A stretch of 64,000 nucleotides of DNA from Hyalella azteca (Eukaryota; Arthropoda; Malacostraca; Amphipoda; Hyalellidae). Below the pieces are notes generated by a model. That model ran no database searches and was not told where the DNA came from. It saw only the letters and a list, made by a program, of their open reading frames with translations. The stretch covers positions 186,001 to 250,000 of the forward strand of contig NW_025936059.1 of NCBI RefSeq assembly GCF_000764305.2, written 5' to 3'. A program made the position numbers and the translations under genes. Positions 12,401-27,400 of the stretch are shown piece by piece; the stretch's first letter is position 1; each line of letters starts with the position of its first letter.

Positions 12401-15400
12401 ACATGCTTCAACACGAGCAGACAATACTAAAGTAAATGAGTAATAAGTTATATTAATTTACTTACAAGGGATTACCCACACCGGTGGCGGTTATGGTGAT
12501 GGCCTGCGCAACAAATCTGCGCACTGGAATTCTTACGTAGCTCGCGTTCCCGAAAGCAACGGGTATGGCTTCAGGCGCGCTGCTATCGCTGGGCTTGGAC
12601 CTGTGTCGTAACAAGCGCAATTAAAGATTATATCTTACTGGACATCATCATCATGGAATCAATTGAAATTTTGTTGATTAGAAATGAACATCAGTCCCTA
12701 AAGTAATACGGTCAAAAATCAGGGACAGGCCATAATTGGTCTAATGAACGCCGACACCATATAGTAACTATTCTACTAAAAGGACATAAGCACGAATCCA
12801 TAGATTGTATTTGTACTGCTGTATCTCTGTATGCGCATTAATACGATTACATACCTTCGATCTTATGTATTATGTATTATTATGTATGTATTATTATGTA
12901 TTAAAATAATAATACATTATGTATGTATTATTATGTATTATGTATTATTATGGGGAAATTTTGAAATATAAACTATACCCTAATATTTTTGACATTTTTT
13001 ATCACCCTCGAATAATGACGATGATAAGATAGTGCAGTAAGTACGGGAAATATATTTTTTGTAATGATTTTTGCCCGTTTTGCGTGTTTTTGTAATGATT
13101 TATGCCCGTTGCCACCTCTATAAATGGTAAATGGATTTTTGGGACAATTTTCATATGTACGAAATTCATTCACATTTTTTGAATTTCAAACGACCCTCGA
13201 ACCATGAAGGAATCAACCAGGGGTCTGAAATAGGGTTGAAGCCAGGGATTGATCTTCCACGACTTTACCGTACCTTTGTGAGACCGAATTCCATGAACAT
13301 GAAGAAAACGTTCTACCCAACTGCATATACTGTGTTCATCCAAATATATGCAGCGTAAGTATTAGCACAATTAATGCATTCTATATGGAATTATTGGGTG
13401 CTCACGAGTATGCGTATTTGCTGATGTTATTGTAGTATTGTACGATGTTGTTGTCATAGTTGTAGTTGACCAGCAAGGAGGAGACGTAGTTAGACTCGTC
13501 CTGCCTCCATACGTCGATGTATCGCACGAGTATAGAGTGGTTGAAGCGTATCTGCGGACAACATCCCCGGTCATCTTAGATAATAATGACGAAATAGTAT
13601 AATGAAATGATTCTGAAAAAAATTGGCTGTTCCTGCTGATAAAATTGGGACAACTATATTTGTAACCGATGATATCCTTACATGAACAAATCTATCTACC
13701 TCAAATGCCTCAAATTCGGCAATAAGGCTAATTTAAAGAGCATCATCAAAATTTTTTCTTGATAGAAAAATCGTTATGTTTCTGCAAGAAATGATTTTCA
13801 GCCAATATTTAAATAGAAAATTTTTACTTAAGAGTTAGAATGTTGAGATGGAACGAAAAAAATATTGAAAAGAGAAAAATGTACTTCCTGAAGAATAAAT
13901 GACTTTTTCCAGTTACGGATAGAAAAACCTTGAGCAGCCTTGAACTAAGTAATTCATCGAAAAGTCACACAATAGTCCAGCTAAATATATCCGGCAAACA
14001 GCGCCATCGAGCATCACTCGTCCAGCTCAACAGCCGCTGTGAACAACTCTCTTTAACTATTATTATCATAACATTCCAGTTGAATGAATGACTTGATTAA
14101 TATGTGTGTAATAATGTATCTGCGAGTGAAATTTACGCCAGTTTTCTCACTGTGAAAGGATTGTCTGCCTTGAAATAGGGATGGACAGAAGGGTCGAGGA
14201 AAGGTGAGAGTTCGTTGAGCATCGTTGAATTCTGTGCGATCATGTCGGGGTGCAGGTGGCCCGATGCGCCGTGGATTAGGTTGCCGCGACACAAACCGAC
14301 ACCTGTGACAGACAACGCTTATATTAACACGTTTTAGCGCCAGGATGTGATAGAGAAAAAGAGATTAACACGTTTCAGCGCCAGGATGTAATAGAGAAAA
14401 AGAGATTAACACGTTTCAGCGCCAGGATGTAATAGAGAAAAAGAGATTAACACGTTTCAGCGCCANAGGATGTAATAGATTAACACGTTTCAGCGCCAGG
14501 ATGTAATAGATTAACTCGTTTCAGGATGTAATAGATTAACACGTTTCAACGCCATGTTGCAATGAATTGAGTAAAATTGCATTAAAATCACTAATAATGT
14601 CATATGAAAATTTTAAACGATTTTTTTAACTCTCCCAATTTAAATATTGTAGAGGCTTTTCTTTTTTCAAGACTTTGTTCACTTGCCTTTTAAGAAATAA
14701 AATGATTTCACTATTTATAGTTTCTATTTCCTTAGCCTCTGAGTTGCGAGCATTGCATTCAGAGCGTGAGAAACGGAAATCGTCTTTTACGTTGTAGACT
14801 GAACAGAGTCATTAGTTAGTAATTGATTTGCGAAAGGAAAATAATATGGGTTTAAAAATTACTTTTTAACGACAACACTTCTAAAGAGGCCAGTCTCTCC
14901 GATGTTACACATGTACAATGAATTTCTTATTTTATTTTTAAATATTAAAAAAAATATTTTTCAATTTTTTAATATTAAAAAATTTAAATTTTTACAATTA
15001 TTTATTCTGTCAATTTATTCATGCATTGTCTCTGACTTTGCGATAGTGTGCAAAGTTTCAGGTCGATTGGACAAGTAGAATGTGTTAAATATCGATTATA
15101 AGATTTATAGCACACAAACAAACAACAACAAGTGAAGTTAAAGAGAAGTGTTGTGAAAACGGGCACGATCTATAAAAATATTTTATTTGTATCCACAAAT
15201 AAAATACTTTTTAGTGCCCACGATCAATTGAGCCATGGTTGAACTATATAACTGTAACTTCCTGGGGTTTCACTGCGTCTTCCTAGGCATTTAATCCTTG
15301 CTTAATAATTATTTCATTATTGCTGAACGCCGCTACTCCTGCGAGTAATCGTTTTAGTGGCGAATATATGTTCTATGTAATCTCTAGTTAGAATATCAAT

Positions 15401-18400
15401 TCTATGCGCTGGAACTATATACTTGTCGACATGCCTCATTTACTCTCTATCGCCATGCCTGGAGTAAGAAATCTTTTCTCTTGCCAATTTTTGAGCTTAC
15501 AAGAACATTAAATGGATGATAAACCTACGTTCATTTTGCTTACTGTCTCGCCGACATTGCCTATACATGAAACACCTTGCCACTGATCATAGATGATCAT
15601 AGATGATCAGTGAAGAAATGATGAACATAGCATTAGCATCAATGGTCCGTGCTTATATATTTGAGCTGTCGTGAATGTTGAGCGACTCGCTTCATTTTCG
15701 TCAGGCTTGAATACTTGCGGCATGAATTTATCCGAACGACTCGTCACAAGCTGGTAAAATAGATACCATGTTTGATCAAATGGCGGTCAGTGTGCGAATT
15801 GAGTGCGTTTGGAACATCTGGACGGTCGGGCGAACATTGCGGCTAGAATGAGACCTGCGGGACGCTAATTTTGGTCTCATTTGTCATGACAAGTTATTGG
15901 CTGCAACAAGGTTCACTTGCGATTGTCATATGCGTTCTGCACCATTCCTAAAATTGTCTAGCATCATGTATAATGAAAAACTATGCCATCTTCAAGCGGT
16001 AATTTCAATCAATTATTTGTATGAATTTATGTCGTAACAACAATATTCGTGCACAACAAATTCGTGTTGTGTCGTAACAACAAAATGATAATAGTGCAAT
16101 ACGGATAGACGTCATCCTGAAATTTTGCGTGCAAAAATGGTAGCATCTTTTAAGTAAGTCATTTACTTCTTCACGATCACATTCAGCAACATATGCGCGA
16201 CGAGGAAGAGAGAAGCGGCTGGAATTAAATTGGATTTCAGTGTGTGAAGTTTATCTAGCCCGCTCATGTCTTCATCAGGCGCGAACAATCACAGCCATCA
16301 CGGCACCATGCAGGCATCGTGATGAGTTGAAGAACCATATACTGAATTGTTGCAAAGAGCCCTCATTTAACGCACACATTGATGGTCGAAGAGACTTGGC
16401 AGTTTTGAATTAAAATTAAATTTGCATTCATGTGAATAAAAGCAAAATTACTTCCTTATTTCAGTATTTAACTCCCTCATTACCACATCACCTCATGGTA
16501 TCATGGAGACCACACAATGGCACGCCTTCGAAGTAAATTGTAAATACTTTCATTCAGTTATAAAGATAATGGATTATTTCATTTGGAATATCGTTGCCTC
16601 AGGCCACGTTGTCTCCATTTCAGCGATTCATGCATTTAATCTGCCTTCACGATCATTATCGCGTAATTGCGGTACAAAGAAGGACCAATCCCGCTTCAAA
16701 CTCCGACAAACTACAAAGGTTAAACACAATAAGGGAAACACCTAAGAAATCAACAAATTTTATTTTTATATGGCGTAGGTCAGCCCTTTGCGGCGATTTC
16801 AGCCTTAATTCTCCGAGGTAAAACTCCCTCCAGAATTTTTGAAGACGATGGCGGCGGGAATCAACAACTGACTTTCTCCAAAACCGACCATAAATGCTCG
16901 ATAATATTCAGGTCTGGTGATTGTGGTGGAAAATGAGATGCTCAACTTCATTAGAATGTTCATCGTACCATTTTTTACCAATTCCTGCTATGTGGAGCTG
17001 GGCATTATCATCTTGAAAGATGGCGTTCCCCTCCGAAAACAGTGCTTGAACCATTGGGTGAACTTGGTCCTCCAAAATTACTAAATAGTCACGGATATTG
17101 ATAGTTCCATGATGAGAAATCATTGATCCGCCAGATGTTCAAGAAATAGCTCCCCAGATCATTACAGATCACCCGCCATGTTTTACGGTTAAAATGAGGC
17201 AGTCGGGAATAAATGACTGTCTTGGCTGTCTCCAAACGTAAAATCGGCCAAGGTTTGGAAATAAGTTAAACGATGATTCGTCAGGGACCGAGGGACCAAT
17301 CGAGGGACCAATTCTGGGGGATAATCGAGGACCAATTCTGGAGGAATAATCGAGGGGATTCTTCGAGGAATAATCGAGGGACCAATTCTGGAGGTTTCAA
17401 CACCACTCTAAACACTTGGAAGCATTTGTATTTGACACCAGAGGAATTCTAATTGCAGCTTTTCCATAGAATCCAGATCTGTACGTGCAGCTTTCGGCGG
17501 TCAGTCTTTATGGAAACTGGATTCTGTAGGTGTCCATTGAGGTCTGCAGTAATATTAACAGCCGCGGTATTTCGATTGTCCCTCACCATTCGATTTAGGT
17601 ATCAACGGTCTTTCTCAGACATTCGAATTTCGGTCAGCCCTGTGTTTTGCTGAGGACGTTTTTCTTCTCTTTCAAAAGCAGTCATTACTTTTGAGACAGT
17701 ACCTCTAGAAAATTCAAGCATTCGGGAAGTTACTGTATCACTAGCGCTATACGGGCACCAACAATTTGGCCACTTTGGAAGTCAGAGAGGTTTGCCATTT
17801 ATAGGCTATAGGTTAGGTTGTAGAAACAAAAATGTACTAAAAATATCAAAGCAAAGATAAATATAAATTAGCAGCAACGATAAACAATAAAACATGAAAA
17901 TATGTTACGTTTTCATAGTTTAAAACATGTTAAAAATTTACGACACCAAAATGTCAGGGGTTTCGCTTATTTCGTCCAACCTAATATTACGGTTTCTTGC
18001 TCAGATTATAGATGGTCATTCAGCATAAAATAGTTGACCATTATTGATTCGCGATGTTTTATGGCCAATTCTTTTTTAGGCGATTTGTGTTGGGGCAAAT
18101 ATCCCGGTAATAAATGACAGTATTTTTCATTGTCCTCGATCTCAACATACTTTCTTACTTACCTTTTTGCCGACTGATTGACGCAATCTGTTATATTTAT
18201 AAGTGCCCCATCAGCCTTGAATTTCCCAACTACAAAGCTAAACTGCGACGGCTTCTTAATTCCTATGTAATTTCTTAAAGCAAAGAGTAATTTTTTTAAC
18301 ATTAGGACCAGTACGTTTTGATTTTATGCACAAGTTTAACTTGAATTATATACCTATGTCTTAATTTTCGTTATTTTACATATTTTTATACGCTACAAGT

Positions 18401-21400
18401 TCCACTCGCACACATGCACATCAGATTTTAATAAAATACTTTCATTTAAGTCTGCGAAATCATTCTATCATTGACTCAAGCAACTATATTGTTGAACGGA
18501 GCATTATTAACCAACAAGAATAAAGTAATCTAACTACATGCGGTAGCCCACCTTCTATGTCGCAGATGAGGTAGCCGTGCTGGGTTAGGTATGGCGCCTG
18601 CACGAAGAGCTTCTTATTGATGTACACATCCTCGCATCCAGCCGACGCCTTCACATCAGCAGTTGACTTTCTGCGGTATAATAAGTCTGCTGATGTGGTA
18701 AATAGGAAATAATAAGTTATTAAACTGAGTAGTTCGGGATAAATTTATTACATGAAAATTGCAATTTTTTGGTCAGTTTAATATGGAAAACAACTGATCT
18801 TATTTGTGGCAAACATTTTTTGCCCCCGACATCAAATCCATGCGTTTGTTTAGAATTAATCGTAAAGGATTGAAGACTTCAGTATAAAGTTTATTTACAA
18901 CTTTGAGAAATCTTAATGATCCACGAATTTCCCTCACTGAAATTCAAGCGATCTGAATTACTTAATACAACCGTGCTCCATTATTATGAACGGAAGATTA
19001 ATTTATTTAACCATAAAAAGCACAGTGGCATGACTGGTGTAGTCGATCTTCGTAGCGTATGCATTGACATCAGAAAACACATTGGACTGATTGATGTGTG
19101 CGAATCTGTCGTTTAAAGAAACGAGCGATGAAATGGATGCGCTCATGGATTGCAATACAAGTTGTTAGAAATGACAAGGCGACCGGATCCTCTCGCCCTG
19201 ACATGAAACTGATCGTTCTTCATCTGCAGGTATGGGAATTATTGGTTTAGCAATTACTCATTTATACTTTTAAAATGGAGCAAGGCAGAAGAGTTGATAC
19301 GGTGTAGGAACATAACGCTGTTTGTGAAAAAGGCCGGAGAATAGTTTTACAATCGTCCATTACCGTCAGAGAACGCACACTGGCTAGGTTCGAATGGTTG
19401 TGTATTGATGTTTGCGATTTATTCATACTTTTCAGCATTATACTTTTTGTCATTTGTTTAGAGCATGTTTATTAAAATTTTCTTTATTTATTTCAGTAAT
19501 CCGAGTCAAATTATCTTTTCTTATGCGAAAGCCAACTGAGACCCAAGTGCTGATCCCTTACAACATCGGTATTCTTTGCTGTAGATATTCTACAACATAG
19601 ATTATATTCAACAATATTCTCGATATTTTCCGAACAATTACTTCAGCAAAGTAATCATCATTTCCTATCTCACGATGGGGATAGGGGCCCATACTTTCAA
19701 AACTCGTTAAGTGAACGTAAGTACTTACGCTCTATTTTCTTGTCTATGATTGGTGGATTTTGCTTGAAAGACCGTCAATGATTGGCTGATGAACTTACGA
19801 TCTCTTAACTTTTTTTGAAAGTAAAGGTTAGGGAACGATAGTGGATTCCCACAGTCACGTGTCAGATCATTTGGCTTTTGTTTTACTTATCATCTTGAAA
19901 TTAGTACTAAAAATACTTATCTCAACTGGGAAAAAATGGCTAGAATAAGCGTTCAGTGATGTAGCTAGCTAAAAAATGGATAGATATCGATTTGCACGCA
20001 AAAGCATTTCCTCTTATTTGTGGTGTTATTGATTTCACCAATTACTTTTTAGCATGGAATTCACCTGTTGATGTTGAAAAATCTGTGATTTCTGAAAAAT
20101 GTGCACCAAATTTGATGAAAAAAGTAAATTTTTCTGAAAACTTTTAAACACCAAACGTTTCGGATACTCTTAATTAATAGCCATATTAATTGCACTTGCA
20201 GCTGCCGTGTCGTTAGAGCAGATGCGGGCTGACAGACTCACCCAGTGCTCGGGGTGCCAGATGCATCTGCAGCTGCCGTGTCGTTGGAACAGGTGCAGGT
20301 GTAAGTAGCGACGTCGAGGGTGTAGGTAAGGGCCGCCTGTCCGGCGCAGAGTTCGAGGCACTGGGCGTCGGTGATGCGGCAGAAGGTGGCGGTGAAAGGA
20401 GAGCTGGCCACCGCAGCACCGGAGTCTGCGCACAATTCAACCAGCGCCATTAATATGGATTGAATGCCTGAACAATCATTTGGTGGAAGCATAATTCAAC
20501 TAAACCAGTGACATTAATACGAATTGAATGCCTGAGCTTCACCAATTACTTTTTAGCATGGAATTCATCTGTTGATGTTGAAAAATCTGTGATTTCTGAA
20601 AAATGTGCACCAAATTTGATGAAAAAAAGTAAATTTTTCTGAAATCTTTTAAACAGCAAACGTTTCGGATACTCCTAATTAATAGCCATATTAATTGCAT
20701 CTGCAGCTGCCGTGTCGTTGGAGCAGGTACAGGTGACAGACTCACCCAGTGCTCGGAGTGCCAGATGCATCTGCAGCTGCCGTGTCGTTGGAACAGGTGC
20801 AGGTGTAAGTAGCGACGTCGAGGGTGTAGGTAAGGGCCGCCTGTCCGGCGCAGAGTTCGAGGCACTGGGCGTCGGTGATGCGGCAGAAGGTGGCGGTGAA
20901 GGGAGAGCTGGCCACCGCAGCACCGGAGTCTGCGCACAATTCAACCAGCGCCATTAATACGAATTGAATGCCTGAGCAATCATTTGGTGGAAGCAAAATT
21001 CAACTAAACCAGCCCCATTAATACGAATTGAATGCCTGAGCAATCATTTGGTGGAAGCATAATTCAACTAAACCAGTGACATTAATACGGATTGAATGCC
21101 TGAACAATCATTTGGTGGAAGCATAATTCAACCAAACCAGTGACATTAATACGGATTGAATGCCTGAACAATCGTTATGAAGAATTGCAGGCGAGAATAG
21201 CGATTCGTGATTGTTAATGAGGTAATAGTATTAGTAAGGAATTAGTATTATTGAGGGAATCGTAACAGTGACAGTATGTTATTTAGTGCAACATTTTTAA
21301 AATCGACAGTATGTACGAATAAAATGGGAGATGTAAAGTTATTTCATCTTTATAATGCATGTTGAATCGTTGGAAAAATTAAAGATTACGAGTGTCGTCA

Positions 21401-24400
21401 AGAACATCTGAGAAAATGGCCACATTTTCTGGCAATAAATTAAATGTTTAGTTATAGGTATAGCTCAGCTATTGAAGTTTTATTTAACTACTTTTTTTGC
21501 ATTCCCGAACTCACCTTAATCAATAAATCGATAAGTCAATTTTCACATCTTATAACTTAATGTTTGTTTTTACATATCAATTCAAACCCGAATTAAGAGT
21601 TGAACAGCAGAACGGCATGTAAAAGCGTTTTATTCACGGGGCTATCGTGAATAAAATATGTTTACATTCTCACACTGACATGCAAAGGTTGAAAGTTTGA
21701 AAGATTAGTACTGAATTTTGCTGGAGCTAATTGCAGGTATAGGCAAGAACTTATCAAACTGCAGACTTGAACTCGCGTGAAGAAAATAATCGTGCATTGA
21801 TCTGTTAAGTCCAATACTGGTGTAGCGATATCGATTCCAGAGAGCAGCATCTATAAATGTTCAATTGAAACCATGCAAATGCTCTTAATGGTGAGAGTTA
21901 ATATTAACCAACCAACAATTGGAATCCTTGAGAAATGCCGGCAAATTTAATAATTCGTTTAATTTTAAATAAACGATCTCATTTCCGCACAATGATGTGT
22001 TAAGTAAGAATTCAACCATAAAATTAAATTTATCTTGAGAACGAGGCTCCTATAGTGAAAGAAAATACTATCAGAAAATAATAAATGACCATGTATTTCT
22101 CTATGGTTCTTTGTGAGGTGGCGTGCATGAGCTGTAATGAAAGACGACTTATTTGTACAGTACAGATGGAAGTTAAATATTGCCGAGTTATTACAGTCAA
22201 TTGGCAGCGCGCTCTTTTGTAGAAGCTATTAGCTCTAGATTGCCAGCCCGACAATTTTGTTGTAGAAATTATTTCTTTATTTTTCGATGGAATGTTTTTA
22301 TTTTAGAATTCTGTTCCCTTTTTATTGGCTGCTAAAGAAATTGAAATCAAATGTTATTGTTGAGTAGGATATTCGAGCTCATCAGTTATTCATCGCATTG
22401 CATAGGTGCCGTGTAAGATAATTTTTTGTGAAGGAAATATCTTATTCCGAATACATTTATCCCAATCGAACCGTAAAATTTGGAAAATCCCGAATTACTG
22501 TTATCTAAATTATTTTGTGATTTACTGTCTGTGCAAAAACTCTGCATATTTTACGTTCTTTCCAATCAACTTCATGTCATTTCTGCACATATTTGTAAAT
22601 CTTAGTTTGTTGCCTTACAAAAAAAATATAACTNGAGAAAATGCGCTAAAAATTGCGTCACTCCAGGGGCCGATGTTTTTTTTAAAGAGTTTAGCTTCTC
22701 AGCTACTATGGTACAATTTGTGAAATTGACATATATATTGTCTAATTGACATAAAATTGCTATTTTCTTGTTCTCGCACAAACAAAACGTATTTGCAACA
22801 CCCTGGCATGTCAGCATTATTGTTCCACTAATGTTGCAAGGTTCACCAAACAACTCCAACTGAATTACATGTTCTCTTCGTGGATATGCTAAAAATCAGC
22901 TATAGTAGATTTTAATGTGGTACAATTGAAGTTTAATATCTACTCTATATGAAACCTAATATTTATTGATCGTTGAACAAAATAACGCTGAAATTCATGC
23001 ACCAAAAATTTCAAGGTAATCATAGAGTGCCAAAAATAACCTATGCCACACTCTAACCATCACCCACACATCATCTGGTCGCGCTACGCTACAATATGCG
23101 TATGAGGCTCGAAAAAAGCTCTAATTGCTTCAATCTTGGACCATGTTTGGTTTACAGGTTTATAATTGAATACGAAATATTTCTTCGGAAGCATAACATC
23201 AATATTACAAATTTAACTTCAAAAAGTTGAACATTGAATTCCAAATAATGCTGGAATAAGCTTTTTTGTAATTTCAAATGTCATTCCGGCAACTCACAAA
23301 AATATTTGAGTGAAAAATCATGATTCATTTGTCAGGTGGCTACATGAAGAAATCATAGTCGGATGACGAATTTCCAAAAGTAATAGTTGCTTACTGTTGT
23401 TCAAGCTTTGAGAACACAAGATACGAAGCATGTTAGACTTGGAAATAGGCGTACAGTTGACCAGTAAAAAATCGATGCACTTAAACTTAATGATTGAAAA
23501 ATTCGTTGCTTTGAGCTGTGATGGATCTCGATTTCAGACTAAAGTTATAGCTATTCCGTTTGTATTTATTGCTTTAAAATAGCACGGCTCACCGAAATCG
23601 ACTGAAATAAAAACAATAATAAAGGTGAATTTTACAAGGCATCAGAAGCAAGCTGTTTTGATAAAAAATTGATTGCAGTCTTTCCAACTGGACTGCTGGC
23701 TAGCCTTCGCTGGTCGCATTGATTAGAAAAGTTTTGCTGCACAGTCTCTGGAATTGAGCCAGAGATTGCCGACTAACTTCACCTTCGATGAAAAGTTTGC
23801 ACCTCCAGCTAGGTGAGGCATTCCGAGCTTCACGCATTCATGACTTCGCTTAACTATACCTTCAATTATAAAATTTTCATTTGTTCCAGTCAAACATTGC
23901 TGCTGCAACGAGAACTTCAGCGTTAATCAAGTAGTATGTTCTCAGCAGCGATTAGGGTCCCAACTACAATGAATGCATTTATACAGTACAGGGTGATTAA
24001 TGGAAACTTTGATAGCTCAATAAAAAAAGATAAAAGTATAGATTTAATTACAATATAGTTTTATTGAAAAGTATATTACCCGAGTTTTTGCACCACTTAT
24101 TTTTAAAGATGAAATCGGACTAATGAGTGCCCCATAGTCAATGCATTCAGTTAGTCGATTTTTGAAGTTCAGTTCAACTCGCTGAAGCAAATTGACGGGT
24201 ATGTTGACGATGGCTTGGCGTATGTTGTTCTTTTGATGAGGTAGGGTCCTTAGACGGTCATTGTAAATGATTGACTCAAGATAACCAAATAAAATATCGC
24301 ACGAAACCAAATAGGGGGATCGGTCCGGCCAAGGAAGGTTACATTTCAAGAGATGGGGCGCTCGGCGAAATGTTGTCTGAGACAGAGACAACTCTGCAAA

Positions 24401-27400
24401 GCGGTCATTAGAAAAGTACTCCTCGACAGTAAACGCACGCTGCTCACTTGTCCAATGCATAGTGGCAACTGACTAAACGGAACACAAAACTTCATAATCT
24501 TGCCACGCTGCTTGGCGCAAAATACAAAACAGTAAGTTTCAGTGAATCACCCTGTATATCCCACATCTAATGGGTGTATTTACAAAAAGTGTACACACTT
24601 TCAATGAGTATGCGAGATTTCATATGTAATGAACAGCATCGAGCAGCAAATAATCCATGCAAATCATGACTGTAAGTACGGATATTTTTGACGTAGAAGC
24701 TATAAGACTACACGCATGCGTGCCGTCTTATCAACACCTGCATGATGGTCATTCATACGCGATGCTCGACTATATACGCGCTGGCTTAATTTTTAATAGG
24801 ATAACCTACGAGTTAATCAAGGTTATATTTCAGTAAGCATTAGTAACGCTAGATCAAACACTGGTAACGCGTCATGAGAGCATGGGTGAGTGACATGAGT
24901 TTTCTCCCAAAAACAACGCAAAAAATACAGTAATCTTTCCTCTATCGCGGGTGTTACTTTCCAGGCATCGGCCGCGATAGTTAAAATCTGAGATGGGAAA
25001 TTGATCAACTGATAGTAATTATTCATGTGTTTATATTATAAGGTCTTGAATAATTCATTGTACAAAGTATATCTGCACCAGGACCCGATAAAGTTCCAGC
25101 AGTGCTGCTGAATAAGTGAATCGAAGCACTGAAACTTCGCTCACAATGCTCTGAAAAGCATCGTTGATGAAGAGAACTATTCCTCAGGGCCTCAAAGTTC
25201 AACTAATGTTCACGTTGAAGCAACTCGCATATCGACGACTTGAAGACGGAAGGTGACGAATACGACGACCGGGGACCATGTATCCGCGAATGATTTTTCT
25301 TATCAATGTTTCTTGAAAACCCGCGATGAAGTGAATCCGCGGGAAGTTTAAGCGCGTTATAGAGAAGGATTATTGAAATCTAACTATCGGTAGCCATTCA
25401 AGCATTAAAATAGAGTTAGAAGAAAAGTATTAGATGTTGTAGCAGGATGATTTAGTGAATAACATTCCCATTTAGAAATAACATGCTGGTAATACAAACA
25501 ATTTATTCTCACAATAACAATTAGTGTTTAATTTAATACTACAGCTAGCCAATCATTCATCGCTGTGAATAACCGGTCAATTGGCGAACGAGGTAGATAA
25601 CCAGCCAATACCAATAATTATTAACAAAATATTATTCGGCATTGCAGAAGCGATTCTAACGTTTACTGCGTTGTCAACGTTACCTGATAACACAGCGGAC
25701 CATAACTACTTTTTCAACTTTGACCTCGTCGACCAAACTTCTTCAGGTGCCATTAGGTGCTTCGATAAAAACATGACATGCTGTAAAACTCTTCAGTGTT
25801 GCAAATTTATCTTTCTGCGCTAAATGTTGCCATGATTCGCTGTGCCGGGAACTTAGGCGATGGATTTGCTCAAGTTTATCGCGACTGAACCGTGAGCCTG
25901 GTTATCTGTTATCGATCCGTGCATCAAAGCCTGCACGGAGCAAAATTATTATGTTCTATTTACGATGAGATAATTTACCGGCTAATCAAATAGTGATTGT
26001 ATCATTTATGTATTATTTGTAGAGAACTGCTTTCATGGTTTACTTTAATGAACCTTGATCCAGAGAACTTATATTATCAGTCTGTTTATATCGCAAGTTC
26101 ACAAGGAATTTAAAAGCAAAGAAAACGCCAAGAAAATTCAACATATTGATATTGAAAACCAGATCCAGAGAGGGTCGTACTACAATATAAATAAATAAAA
26201 TCGTAAATAATTATATTGTGCAAAGTCTCTAAACCAGAACATTAATTGGTAAGAACTCCTTATGATTTCGTTGTGAATTAAGAAAACTACATTCATTTGG
26301 GAAAATAACGTTTCTAGACTACTTATTCTTGACTAGAGCATGTTTCCTATACTGAGCATCCCGTTTACTAGAATCTAAGCCAATTATTCACTTCAAAGAT
26401 TTCTCTCTACTAACGCATTCAAATTATAGTTTTGATTTATTACCACTGTTTTAATATTTATCGACTACTCATGGGATATAGCGTTAATTAAAAAAATAGA
26501 GCTTGAGAGAGACTTGCACTTAGTGTAATTATATACCTCATTTGCATATATAAATTCTACAATATTCAAATTAATTGCCTCGAAAATTTGATGCGTTTTG
26601 CCGTGTAAAAATGAATATGATAATCCGCGATGGCCATTGTTTAATTATTGACCCTCTGCAGCCTGCCCTCCATTGTGTGCAACGCTCATGAGAATAAAGA
26701 AATACTAATGTTAATTATTTTATTACTGGGTATTTGATAAGAAAATATTCACTCTGTCATTCCACGACTGCAACCCTGGACATTCATGGGGAAGTATCAT
26801 TACTCTGTCATTCCGCGACTGCAACCCTGGATATTCATGGGGAAGTATCATTAAAACTTACATAACGTACGTTCTAGTTCCGAGAAAGTTGGACGAAATT
26901 TATCATCACCCAAATTTGACTGCTGCAAATGGATAGAAGAGTTTGGGCGACTTCAGCTTCTGCGCACTCGTTTTATGCAAGTTTTCTCCTAAGAACAAAG
27001 CAGGTGAATTTTTCGTTGACCAATCGTGGGCAGACTATTATGAGTTGACGAATGACAGCTTCATGGAGCCTTATATTAGGGACAAATGATGCCTTTTTGT
27101 TCCCAATGCAATGCAGTTTACTGAAACATTGTCCATTAAAGCAATTTTACGAGCTCTCATTTACTGTAATGCCTCTATTGTTCTCTTACTAAATTTGCTC
27201 ATGACCGCGCACTTAATCTTTGATATAAAGCAGCCCGATTGTGTGGCCAGCAATCAGTGTAGCAGTGTCTGCACAATATCCAGCAATCAGTGTAGCAGTG
27301 TCTGCACAATATCCAGCAATCAGTGTAGCAGTGTCTGCACAATATCCAGCAATCAGTGTAGCAGTGTTACACAATATCCAGTAATCAGTGTAGCAGTGTT

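Larger units (their letters stand above)
20160..21170. repeat. 504-bp tandem duplication with 64-bp acceptor-side array
   Basis: About 20040-20460 and 20545-20965 are near-identical and each holds a copy of exon 2. Between 20936 and 21170 a 64-bp unit containing TTGGTGGAAGCATAATTCAA is repeated about four times next to the acceptor of copy B. A partial copy of the exon end with its donor also lies at 20195-20245 and 20700-20748. Confidence 0.85.

Noticed and set aside
12466..12475. Stronger donor TT|GTAAGT for exon 6
   Set aside because: Not excluded, but its phase does not fit the best acceptor of exon 7; kept as an alternative.
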